Source of the DNA: Desulfuromonas sp. TF
GTDB taxonomy: Bacteria > Desulfobacterota > Desulfuromonadia > Desulfuromonadales > ATBO01
DNA: 38,085 bases
Assembly: GCF_000472285.1 (NCBI RefSeq)
Contig: NZ_KI421422.1
Span: 12,951-51,035 of the forward strand
Direction: 5' to 3'
Below are positions 31,984 to 38,085 of this stretch, piece by piece (position 1 is the stretch's first letter; the number at the start of each line of letters is the position of its first letter). Under the pieces are notes generated by a model. It was not told the DNA's origin. It searched no databases and worked only from the letters and a program-made list of their open reading frames with translations. Position numbers and translations under genes: made by a program.

Positions 31984-33002
31984 GCGGCACCTCCCACGGC
32001 TGATTTGACCCGCTCGACGAGCAGGGGCAGGACGTGCCGCAGATCGGCGACAAACGCCTCGTCGGAATTGGGAAAGATCGGCGCCTTGGGGTCGAGGTTG
32101 ACCGCGACGATTCTCTTCGAATCCTTGATTCCTCCCAGGTGGTGCATGGAGCCCGAGATCCCCAGGGCCAAGTAGAAACGGGGAGCCACCGTCTTGCCGG
32201 TCTGCCCGACCATCCTCTCGAATCCGGCGAAGCCCAGGTCGTAAACCGGCCGGGTCACGCCGAGCGAGGCATTGAGCAGACGGGTCAGCTCCCGGACCTG
32301 TTCGAAAGTTTCCTTGTCGCAGCCGAGTCCGACACTGACCATGACCTCAGCCTCCGATACATCGACGGTCTGGGGATCGGGGGGAATGCGTTCGAGGATG
32401 CGGCTCGCCCCGGCGGCTACCGGAGCCGAAGGGCGCCACCATGCAACCTGGGCTTCGCCGCGCCGCATAGCGGGAAGCACCACCGCACTCAACACCAGCG
32501 GGCTCATGGTTAGAACCAGCGGAGACGTTCCGTCCCACACTTTCGTCTCCGCCACCTGCTCGCCGAGAACCCTCCGGCTCATCTTCAGGCCGGCCTCGTG
32601 CTCTTCGTAAGAGATCGCTTCGGTAAAAAGGGCGGCTTTCAGCTGCGAAGTCACAAGCGGCGCCAGGGTTCCCCCCAGATCATTGTGGGGAAGGAGCACC
32701 AGCGTGGCGCCGAGTTCCGATGACGCCTGGGCCAGGAGTCTGCCCTGGGCTTCCAGGCTGTCGGCGACCCCGGGGGCGCTCTCGATCAGCGTAACTTTTT
32801 GGACGCCATAGGGAGCCATTTCTTCAATGGTCTCACTTCCGGCGCCGGCAAAGCTGATCGCCGACCAGCCGCAGCCGAGCCTCCCAGCCAGCCGGGAAGC
32901 TTCCGACAGGACGCCCCTGGCGGTTTCGTCGATCTCTCCGCAGGAGAGATCGACGAAGACCAGGACCTCCCCGGGGAGGAGGGTGGAAATCCTCTCTGTC
33001 AT
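31980..33002 (-). CDS. etfA: Electron transfer flavoprotein alpha subunit, mycofactocin-associated
   Basis: A 340-residue ETF alpha/FixB-like protein. The N-terminal half follows the alpha-subunit adenosine fold (LPGEVLVFVDLSCGEIDETARGVLSEASRLAG; ATLVLLPHND). The C-terminal FAD domain is clear: MVGQTGKTVAPRFYLALGISGSMHHLGGIKDSKRIVAVNLDPKAPIFPNSD, matching the canonical GQTGKxVxPxLYxAxGISGAxQHxxGxxxSxxIxAxNxDxxAPIF. Its ATG shares bases with the OYE stop codon (TGATG at 33000-33004). ETF alpha binds the redox-active FAD. Its association with mft genes points to mycofactocin-derived electrons as the source. Confidence 0.94.
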   Translation of the reverse strand: MTERISTLLPGEVLVFVDLSCGEIDETARGVLSEASRLAGRLGCGWSAISFAGAGSETIEEMAPYGVQKVTLIESAPGVADSLEAQGRLLAQASSELGATLVLLPHNDLGGTLAPLVTSQLKAALFTEAISYEEHEAGLKMSRRVLGEQVAETKVWDGTSPLVLTMSPLVLSAVVLPAMRRGEAQVAWWRPSAPVAAGASRILERIPPDPQTVDVSEAEVMVSVGLGCDKETFEQVRELTRLLNASLGVTRPVYDLGFAGFERMVGQTGKTVAPRFYLALGISGSMHHLGGIKDSKRIVAVNLDPKAPIFPNSDEAFVADLRHVLPLLVERVKSAVGGAA

Positions 33003-34963
33003 CAGATCTCCCTCCCGATCTTGTGTCCTTCCCAGATGGCCATGTCAACCTTGCGCGGAGCCACGCAGTCGCCGATGCGATGGAGTTCCTTCACCTTCCC
33101 CTTGAGCGCGAAATAGAGTTCGTCATCGACCGCCTGTCCCATGGCCAGAACCACGGTATCGTAGCCGCCCCATTCGTCCCACTCGTTGGAGTAGACGTTG
33201 AAGCCCTTGATCGTCTTGGCGCCGGCCTCGCCGCCCACCTCCATCACCGCGATGTCCGGAGTGAAGGAAACCCCCTTCTTCAACAGCCGCTGGCGGGTCA
33301 GATAGAGATCCTGGGTTGGGCCGAGTTCGGCGCCTATGAACAGACTGGAGCAGATGATGTGCACCTGTTTTCCCTGGGTGGCGAGGTACTCGGCAGTGGC
33401 GGTGGCCCGGTGGTGTCCGTCGTAATCGATCAGGCAGACCTTCTCGCCGACCTCGACCTTCTGCTCGAGAACTTCCCATACGTTGCATACCCCGGGGCCG
33501 TCGGCGCCGCCGACCGGGTGCGGCTTGGGCCGGCTGCCGGTGGCGATGATGACCGCATCGGGATCGGCCTGAAGGATCATCTCCGGGTTCGCCTCGACCT
33601 CGAGCCGGACCGTGACCCCGGCCTTTTCGACCTGGTCCTTCTCATTGCGGATGATCACGCCGAACTCATCGCGGCCGGTTCCCTTCATCCCCGTGCGCAC
33701 CTGGCCGCCGAGGGTGTCGTTGCGGTCGAGCAGGGTGACGTCGTGGCCACGCCGGCCGGCCATCTTGGCCGCCCACATGCCGGCCGGGCCGCCGCCTACC
33801 ACCGTCACCTTCTTCTTCACCGGGGCCGGTTTGAGGGTCCCCTCCCCCCACTTCTTCTCATAGCCGATGGGCGGATTCTGCACGCAGCCGATGGTCTTGT
33901 TCATGCCGATGCGGCCGATGCACCCCTGGTTGCAGGCGATGCAGTAGCGGATGTCTTCGAGCCGCCCTTCCTCGGCCTTCTTCGGCAGGTAGGGGTCGCA
34001 GATCAGGGCGCGGCACATGCCGATCATGTCCGCCTGGCCGGCGGCGAGAACCTTCTCCGCCATCACCGGATCGTTGATGCGGCCGGTGCAGAAGACCGGC
34101 AGCTTGATCTTTTCGCGCACCCCCGCTGCGAGCGGAATGGTATAGCCCAGCGGGGTGTGCATCGATCCTTCGACCAGGTAGAGGTTGTAGAAAGTGGCGA
34201 TGGAGAGGTCCATGAAGTCGATCAGCCCCGAGGCCTCGAAAAGAGCGCAGATCTCCTGGACCTGGGCGAGGTCGAGGCCGCCGGGAATCATTTCGTCGGC
34301 GCACATGCGGATGCCGAGGGTGAAGTCGTCGCCAACCGCCTTGCGCACCGCGGAGATGAACATCAGAGGCGCCCGCATGCGGTTCTCCAGGCTGCCGCCG
34401 AATTCGTCCGTGCGGTGGTTGGTCAGCGGCGAGAGGAACTGACGGGCCAGGCTCGAGTGGCCGAACTGCAGCTCCACCCCGTCGAAGCCCCCCTGTCGGA
34501 CATGCTCGGCGCTGAGGGCGAAGTAGCGGGCGACCTCCTCGATATCCTCGGCCTCCATCTCCTTGGGGGTCTCGCGGAACAGCACGTCGGGGACCGGCGA
34601 AGGGGCCCAGACCGGCAGCCGCGAGAGACTGCCGTCCCCCTGCTGGCCGTTGTGGTTGAGCTGGGCGAAAATCTTGGAATCGAACTGGTGAACGTAGTCG
34701 GTGACCTTCCTGAACCCGGGAACGACCTCGGCATGATAGACGTCGATCAGCTTCTCGTAGGCCATGTCGGTGGGATGGACCGTCAGCTCCTCGGTGATGA
34801 TGAGGCCGGCGCCCCCCTTGGCCCGCTCCCCCCAGTAGTACATCTGGCGTTCGCTGGGCAGGTTTTTCTCCGCCAGGTTGGTCAGGTGCGGCTGGAAGGA
34901 GATGCGGTTCTTCACTTCCACTTTGCCGAGTTTCATGGGCGAGAACAGATTCGGGAACATCAT
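33002..34963 (-). CDS. OYE/FadH-type flavin-[4Fe-4S] oxidoreductase of the mycofactocin system
   Basis: A 653-residue enzyme of the 2,4-dienoyl-CoA reductase (FadH)/Old Yellow Enzyme group. The N-terminal TIM barrel (about 1-340) has LFSPMKLGKVEVKNRI, GGAGLIITEE, AQLNHNGQQGD and an FMN-site GRINDP. A [4Fe-4S] motif CIACNQGC...GCVQNP follows (about 352-376), then an FAD/NAD(P) domain with VVGGGPAGMWAAKMAGRRGHDVTLLDR. Such oxidoreductases are known as mycofactocin-associated families; their substrate is not established. The ATG at 34961-34963 has AGGAG ahead; the frame extends upstream through a REP-like repeat that should not be coding. It may replace MftD/MftG as the redox partner that hands electrons to ETF (inference). 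Confidence 0.93.
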   Translation of the reverse strand: MMFPNLFSPMKLGKVEVKNRISFQPHLTNLAEKNLPSERQMYYWGERAKGGAGLIITEELTVHPTDMAYEKLIDVYHAEVVPGFRKVTDYVHQFDSKIFAQLNHNGQQGDGSLSRLPVWAPSPVPDVLFRETPKEMEAEDIEEVARYFALSAEHVRQGGFDGVELQFGHSSLARQFLSPLTNHRTDEFGGSLENRMRAPLMFISAVRKAVGDDFTLGIRMCADEMIPGGLDLAQVQEICALFEASGLIDFMDLSIATFYNLYLVEGSMHTPLGYTIPLAAGVREKIKLPVFCTGRINDPVMAEKVLAAGQADMIGMCRALICDPYLPKKAEEGRLEDIRYCIACNQGCIGRIGMNKTIGCVQNPPIGYEKKWGEGTLKPAPVKKKVTVVGGGPAGMWAAKMAGRRGHDVTLLDRNDTLGGQVRTGMKGTGRDEFGVIIRNEKDQVEKAGVTVRLEVEANPEMILQADPDAVIIATGSRPKPHPVGGADGPGVCNVWEVLEQKVEVGEKVCLIDYDGHHRATATAEYLATQGKQVHIICSSLFIGAELGPTQDLYLTRQRLLKKGVSFTPDIAVMEVGGEAGAKTIKGFNVYSNEWDEWGGYDTVVLAMGQAVDDELYFALKGKVKELHRIGDCVAPRKVDMAIWEGHKIGREI

Positions 34964-34991
34964 GGCTGGATCTCCTGGTTTCCTATTATTT

Positions 34992-35025
34992 CCCTCTCCC
35001 CGAGGGAGAGGGTCAGGGTGAGGGG
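34992..35025. repeat. REP-like palindrome between mftC and the OYE gene
   Basis: CCCTCTCCC-CGA-GGGAGAGGG is a perfect nine-base inverted repeat, followed by TCAGGGTGAGGGG. This is the widespread bacterial REP-type sequence often seen as isolated copies between genes. Here it sits inside an operon in the 76-base gap and could stabilise mRNA or act as an attenuator. Confidence 0.7.
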
Positions 35026-35039
35026 GTTCAATCCGATTT

Positions 35040-36083
35040 TCAAGCGGCGGCGGCCTTCTGCTTCTCATCGGCGATCGAGGTCACGCAGCGCTCCAGGCAC
35101 TCGGGATCGCCGCCGTTGATGTCGTTCTTCAGATGATAGGCGACCGCCGGACAGCCGCCGTGGCACTGGTCGAAGCGCCGGCACTCCTCGCAGGAATGGA
35201 TGCGCAGATCCCGGAAAGAGGCATAGATTTCCGAGTCGTCCCAGATCTCCTGGAAGGTCGACTCGCGCAGGGAGCCCGCCTTGAATCGCTCGGTCTGCAG
35301 AAAGGCGCAGGGATACATGTTGCCTGTCGGGCCGACACAGCAGGTCAGCTTGGCCGCGCCGCACAGGTTGAGACCCAGTCCCTGTCGTTCCTGGGAGGTC
35401 AGCGAAAAGAAACTGTCGCCGGTGCGCACTTCGCCGCTGTCCGCTAGCCAGTCGGAAAAAGCCAGCAACTGGGACGGGGACGGTCGAAGCTCCTCCCAGT
35501 TGTCAGCACCGCGCCCCGAGGGACGGAAGCGGCTGACCCGCAGCGAGACGCCGAGGTCCTTGGCGAGCTGGTGCAGGGCCGGGATCTCGGCTGCGTTCTG
35601 CGCGGTCAAGACCGTGTTGATACTTGTTGGGATGCGGGATTCGGCCAGCAGCCTGACCGCGGCGATCGCCGCATCGTAGACGCCCGCCCCGCGGATGGCG
35701 TCGCAGGTCTCGCGCGTTGCACCATCCATGCTGACCTGGATCGCCACCAACCGGCTCACGGCAAGGCGCTCGACCCGCGCGGCATCAAGCAGGGTGCCGT
35801 TGGTCGAAATGCAGGTCATGATTCCCCGGGCGTGGCAGGCATCGAGAATCTGCTCGAAATCGGGACGCATAAACGGTTCGCCGCCGCCGAAATTGATCTG
35901 GAAGACCTTGGCGGTATCGAGCTGTTCGACCAGGTCGAGGGCTTCGGCCGTGGTCATTTCGTCCTCGGCCGGCGCGCCCGAAGCCGACAGACAGTGGCTG
36001 CAGCTCAGGTTGCAGGCCAGCGAGACCTCCCAGGTCAGGTTGACCGGCGAGCGCAATCCCTGTTCAACAAATCGGTTGCTCAC
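35040..36083 (-). CDS. mftC: Mycofactocin radical SAM maturase MftC
   Basis: A 347-residue radical SAM/SPASM enzyme that oxidatively decarboxylates the C-terminal tyrosine of MftA and crosslinks it to the adjacent valine. The SAM cluster motif is Cys24-Cys28-Cys31 (ACNLSCSHC), then GGGEPF. The SPASM part has CGAAKLTCCVG, NMYPCAFL, CEECRRFDQCHGGCP and CLERC. I chose the GTG start at 36083 (VSNRFVEQG), preceded by GGGGG; a TTG six codons upstream is the alternative. It overlaps mftB by 20 bases. The identity rests on cysteine pattern, the neighbouring MftB and the MftA peptide ending GVY. Confidence 0.95.
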   Translation of the reverse strand: MSNRFVEQGLRSPVNLTWEVSLACNLSCSHCLSASGAPAEDEMTTAEALDLVEQLDTAKVFQINFGGGEPFMRPDFEQILDACHARGIMTCISTNGTLLDAARVERLAVSRLVAIQVSMDGATRETCDAIRGAGVYDAAIAAVRLLAESRIPTSINTVLTAQNAAEIPALHQLAKDLGVSLRVSRFRPSGRGADNWEELRPSPSQLLAFSDWLADSGEVRTGDSFFSLTSQERQGLGLNLCGAAKLTCCVGPTGNMYPCAFLQTERFKAGSLRESTFQEIWDDSEIYASFRDLRIHSCEECRRFDQCHGGCPAVAYHLKNDINGGDPECLERCVTSIADEKQKAAAA

Positions 36084-36321
36084 GGAGGAACCCCCTTTCA
36101 AGCAGTTGCGCGATGAATTTCTGCAGAACCTTCTCCTCCGCTCCCGTCAAACCGGCCGGAAGCTCCTCCTTGCCCCGGACGTCGCTGAAGAAGTCCGAAG
36201 CAAGCAGGTTTCCGGTCTGGGCGAAGAGAAGACGCGGCCCCCTGGAATCGTAAAAAAGGAGGCCGAACCTCTCCTGCCGCACGCGGCAGGCCGGATGCAG
36301 CCTTATGCCTGCCGCAGCCAT
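36064..36321 (-). CDS. mftB: Mycofactocin peptide chaperone MftB
   Basis: An 85-residue PqqD-like (RRE-type) chaperone that binds the MftA precursor and presents it to MftC. It starts MAAAGIRLHPACRVRQERFGLLFYDSRGPRLLFAQTGN, matching the MftB pattern (xPxxxVRxExFGxLFYdxxxxRLxFxxS). The ATG at 36319-36321 is one base past the mftA stop (TGAGATG), with GGAG inside the end of mftA as the ribosome site, so translation is coupled. It overlaps mftC. Confidence 0.93.
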   Translation of the reverse strand: MAAAGIRLHPACRVRQERFGLLFYDSRGPRLLFAQTGNLLASDFFSDVRGKEELPAGLTGAEEKVLQKFIAQLLERGFLREQPIC

Positions 36322-36322
36322 C

Positions 36323-36442
36323 TCAGTACACTCCGCAGATGCCGTCGATCGCGAGCTCTTCAACCTGGATGTCTTCCAGGATACGGGGCTCTTCGTTGCA
36401 CGTCTCGTTCGTCTGCTTTTCGTTTTCCATTTTCGTTTCCAT
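36323..36442 (-). CDS. mftA: Mycofactocin precursor peptide MftA
   Basis: A 39-residue peptide, too short for usual gene finders. It is strongly acidic (12 Asp/Glu) and ends ...VEELAIDGICGVY; the IDGxCGVY tail is the hallmark of mycofactocin precursors, where the Val-Tyr dipeptide becomes the cofactor core. The ATG at 36440-36442 has AGGAG seven bases upstream; the second ATG (36428-36430) would give 35 residues. It is the first gene of the operon, directly ahead of mftB. The N-terminal half is the leader recognised by MftB. No protease gene of the MftE type is in the window, so release of the modified dipeptide must rely on a gene elsewhere. Confidence 0.95.
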   Translation of the reverse strand: METKMENEKQTNETCNEEPRILEDIQVEELAIDGICGVY

Positions 36443-36515
36443 CTCTGTCTCCTCTTTTTATTTAGAATGTCTTTATCGGCGCAAACCCGCGCTGCGCCTT
36501 TGTTTCTCTTATACT

Positions 36516-36533
36516 ATGCAACCCGGATGCCAA
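36516..36533 (-). promoter_or_regulatory. Sigma-54 (-24/-12) promoter of the mycofactocin operon
   Basis: The minus strand reads TTGGCATCCGGGTTGCAT, with GG and GC exactly ten bases apart and only one deviation in the core (TGGCAT for TGGCAC). Transcription would begin near 36504, about 60 bases ahead of mftA. The leader holds a GGCGCA/TGCGCC hairpin (36478-36498). A perfect palindrome ATATT-G-AATAT (36552-36562) lies just upstream. Control by an enhancer-binding protein is implied; no candidate activator gene is adjacent. Confidence 0.78.
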
Positions 36534-36562
36534 TAGATAAAACAATGATTTATATTGAATAT

Positions 36563-36927
36563 TAGCCAAAGCGAGCGGAATTAAAATTCAAAGGAGTGGG
36601 GAGAAATGGGGCATTCCTGACGGAAAGAGGCAGGCCGCACCGTGACCGAGTTGGGGATATTCTCCACAGAAGGTATTTTGTCTACAGTTATTCAAACCGA
36701 TGTTTTGATTTGGTCCTGAAAAAGACCGAGAGACATCAGAGTCACAGAGAAAATCTTTATTTTAATCCTAAACCCGGTGTCCTCGTGCCTCCGTAATTGA
36801 GGCTTCGATTCTACGAAATCATTACTGTTTTGGTATAGTTTCAGAAAAGACCAAATAGTCGGCAGACCGAATATCCTGAGTCTCGTTGGATTTTCAGCAA
36901 GGCCGAGAACCGTTACAAGGAACCTTC
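36563..36927. other. Divergent intergenic region between mftA and the Nudix gene
   Basis: No gene is seen. On the minus strand, TTTTCTCTGTGACTCTGATG (36760-36735 area) resembles a common dispersed bacterial repeat (CTCTGTGACTCTGTG type), here degenerate. Upstream activator sites for the mft promoter should lie in the AT-rich part 36540-36600. The Nudix promoter must lie at 36800-36900 but is not assigned. Confidence 0.4.
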
Positions 36928-37428
36928 ATGGGAACCAGACACTCTCACTGTTCTTTCTGCGGAACAGGATTTCCCGATCCGGAAAACTGGCCGAGGCGTT
37001 GCGGCGGATGCGGCCACACGACCTACCTCAACCCTCTTCCGGTGGTGGTGGTGCTTCTGCCGGTGGGAGAGGGTCTCGTTGTCATCCGCAGGAATATCGA
37101 ACCGCAGAAGGGCACCCTCACCCTTCCGGGAGGGTACATCGACATCGGCGAGACGTGGCAGGAGGGGGCGCGGCGAGAGTTGCTGGAGGAGACGGGGATC
37201 GACATAGGCGGCAGCATAATCAGCCTCTATGACGTGCGGAACGGCCTGGATAACACCCTGGTGATCTTTGGGCTGGCCGAGCGGCAGCCCGGCGAGGTCC
37301 TGAAGCCGTTCAGCTCCAAGGAGACGCAGGAAGTCGCCCTGATCGAAGGCCCGACGGAACTGGGGTTTCCTCTCCATACGGCGGTGGTGGCGAGGTATTT
37401 TTCTGAGATTGTGCGGGACGATGGATGA
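36928..37428 (+). CDS. Nudix hydrolase with N-terminal zinc ribbon (NudC-like)
   Basis: A 166-residue Nudix protein. Residues 6-30 form a zinc ribbon (CSFCGTGF...RRCGGCGH). The Nudix box is complete: GYIDIGE-TWQEGAR-REL-LEETGI, matching GX5EX7REUXEEXGU with all catalytic glutamates. The ribbon plus box resembles ADP-ribose or NAD pyrophosphatases of the NudC/YfcD group. The ATG at 36928 has AAGGA seven bases ahead; a TTG 14 codons earlier would extend it. It is the only clear plus-strand gene in the window. Its last 47 bases are duplicated exactly at the window end. Confidence 0.92.
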   Translation: MGTRHSHCSFCGTGFPDPENWPRRCGGCGHTTYLNPLPVVVVLLPVGEGLVVIRRNIEPQKGTLTLPGGYIDIGETWQEGARRELLEETGIDIGGSIISLYDVRNGLDNTLVIFGLAERQPGEVLKPFSSKETQEVALIEGPTELGFPLHTAVVARYFSEIVRDDG

Positions 37429-37459
37429 GGGACGAACCTTGCCTTTGTCTTTACCCGTC
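37382..37459. repeat. 78-base direct repeat, copy 1 (spans the Nudix stop)
   Basis: Bases 37382-37459 are identical to 38008-38085, a spacing of 626 bases. The copy covers the last 47 bases of the Nudix gene and the last 9 codons of the kinase on the other strand. Identity ends at a G/A mismatch on the left and at the window edge on the right. Confidence 0.97.
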
Positions 37460-38085
37460 CCGGGTTCCTCGTCCCGCGTCCCGGATCTCCGCCACCGGCA
37501 GCAGCACGGTGAACTGCGATCCCTCGCCCACCCGGCTTTCCAGCCGGATTTCCCCCCCGTGTCGTTTGACGATATTGTAAGACAGGGCAAGGCCCAAACC
37601 CACCCCCTTGCCGACTTCCTTGGTCGTGAAGAACGGCTCCCATATCCGGTCGAGGATATTCTGAGCCATGCCGCAGCCGCTGTCGCGGATCACGACAGAT
37701 ATCGTGGCCTCATCGATCCTATCCGTGGTCACTTCCACCCTGCCCGGACCATTGATGGCCTGATGGGCGTTGACGAGCAGGTTCATGCAGACCTGGCGCA
37801 GTCCTGAGGGATCTCCGAGGACCCGGGGAAGGTCTTGTCTAAGGTTGGCATCGACCTGAATCCGCCGGTAGCTTGACTGGTATCTCAGGAGCTCCAGAAT
37901 CTCCTGCAGGACCATATTCATATCCACCTTGACAGCCGATCCGTCCGATTTTCGACCGAAGCTGAGCAGGTTGTCGATAATTGCCTTGCAGCGATAGGAC
38001 TCCCGGACGGTGGTGGCGAGGTATTTTTCTGAGATTGTGCGGGACGATGGATGAGGGACGAACCTTGCCTTTGTCTTTACCCGTC
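37451..38085 (-). CDS. Histidine kinase C-terminal part (5' region lost at the repeat)
   Basis: The C-terminal half of an NtrB-like kinase. The dimerisation helix remnant reads TTVRESYRCKAIIDNLLSFGRK (37930-38010). Then come the HATPase landmarks: DPSGLRQVCMNLLVNAHQAI (N box), VIRDSGCGM (G1), FTTKEVGKGVGLGLALSYNIV (G2). It ends LPVAEIRDAGRGTRDG, with a low-complexity tail. The catalytic His and everything upstream are missing: at 38008 the sequence switches to an exact copy of the Nudix 3' end, in which the frame stays open only by chance. So the gene is either split by a duplication or joined wrongly in assembly. Confidence 0.75.
   Translation of the reverse strand, partial: RVKTKARFVPHPSSRTISEKYLATTVRESYRCKAIIDNLLSFGRKSDGSAVKVDMNMVLQEILELLRYQSSYRRIQVDANLRQDLPRVLGDPSGLRQVCMNLLVNAHQAINGPGRVEVTTDRIDEATISVVIRDSGCGMAQNILDRIWEPFFTTKEVGKGVGLGLALSYNIVKRHGGEIRLESRVGEGSQFTVLLPVAEIRDAGRGTRDG
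38008..38085. repeat. 78-base direct repeat, copy 2 (window end)
   Basis: Exact copy of 37382-37459, reaching the final base of the window. It replaces the expected 5' part of the kinase gene. Its true length cannot be known because the window ends inside it. Confidence 0.97.

Noticed and set aside
33002-34963. Calling the OYE-like protein MftD
   Set aside because: MftD belongs to the lactate-dehydrogenase-like FMN family of about 390 residues; this protein is 653 residues with a FadH-type Fe-S motif and second nucleotide domain.
33023-35119. Very long plus-strand open frame opposite the OYE gene
   Set aside because: It mirrors the minus-strand OYE gene, has no recognisable domain, and arises from high GC third positions on the opposite strand.
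1-38085. CRISPR array, prophage, transposase or tRNA
   Set aside because: No regular repeat-spacer array, phage or transposase genes, and no tRNA-like cloverleaf noticed on either strand.

Overview
The window looks like a chromosomal segment of a GC-rich, anaerobic deltaproteobacterium of the Desulfuromonadales type (Geobacter/Desulfuromonas/Pelobacter relatives). This is inferred from gene content: a tungsten-type aldehyde oxidoreductase cluster, sigma-54 promoters, paired cyclic-dinucleotide (GEMM-I) riboswitches, many PAS histidine kinases, and intergenic repeats of a kind I associate with that group. No rRNA or tRNA gene identifies the organism directly. Nearly every gene is on the minus strand, so transcription runs from high to low coordinates. 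The only clear plus-strand gene is a Nudix hydrolase near the right end.

Left part (1-12,000). A branched-chain amino acid ABC transporter (livH-livM-livG-livF, livF cut by the window edge) is followed by an envelope-stress-like block: histidine kinase, sigma-54 activator, then a receiver-only protein coupled to a DegP/HtrA protease. The receiver-degP pair has an excellent -24/-12 promoter with two GC-rich palindromes upstream, so the adjacent activator probably drives it. Next come a MaoC-like hydratase, a RelE/RHH toxin-antitoxin pair with a palindromic operator, an ABM-type monooxygenase and a small lipoprotein.

Middle part (11,400-21,800). This is a cyclic-di-GMP block. The lipoprotein gene and a 1041-residue GGDEF-EAL protein each sit behind a GEMM-I aptamer, and each aptamer is preceded (in the direction of transcription) by the same roughly 95-nt repeat carrying a terminator hairpin. 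A hybrid histidine kinase, a histidine-kinase pseudogene with three single-base frameshifts, and a Vgb-like secreted propeller protein follow.

Right part (22,500-36,550). This is the most interesting stretch. A divergent mycofactocin operon reads mftA (39 codons, ending IDGICGVY), mftB, mftC, an OYE/FadH-type flavin/Fe-S oxidoreductase, ETF alpha, a FixC-like flavoprotein, a FixX-like ferredoxin, ETF beta and mftF. No mftD, mftE or mftG is present. Immediately downstream on the same strand lies an aldehyde:ferredoxin oxidoreductase (AOR) with a small zinc-ribbon protein, a 211-residue protein with an internal MoaD-like (beta-grasp) segment, a MoaD-like protein, a ThiF/MoeB-like E1 enzyme and a SPASM radical SAM protein. 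The mft and AOR units have almost identical sigma-54 promoters (TGGCATCC-N3-TTGCAT core), which argues for joint control. The inferred system is alcohol oxidation through mycofactocin into an ETF/FixCX quinone-reducing chain, with the aldehyde product taken by the tungsten enzyme.

Right end (36,900-38,085). A Nudix hydrolase gene faces a histidine-kinase fragment. The last 78 bases exactly repeat 37,382-37,459, which is either a tandem duplication or an assembly artefact.
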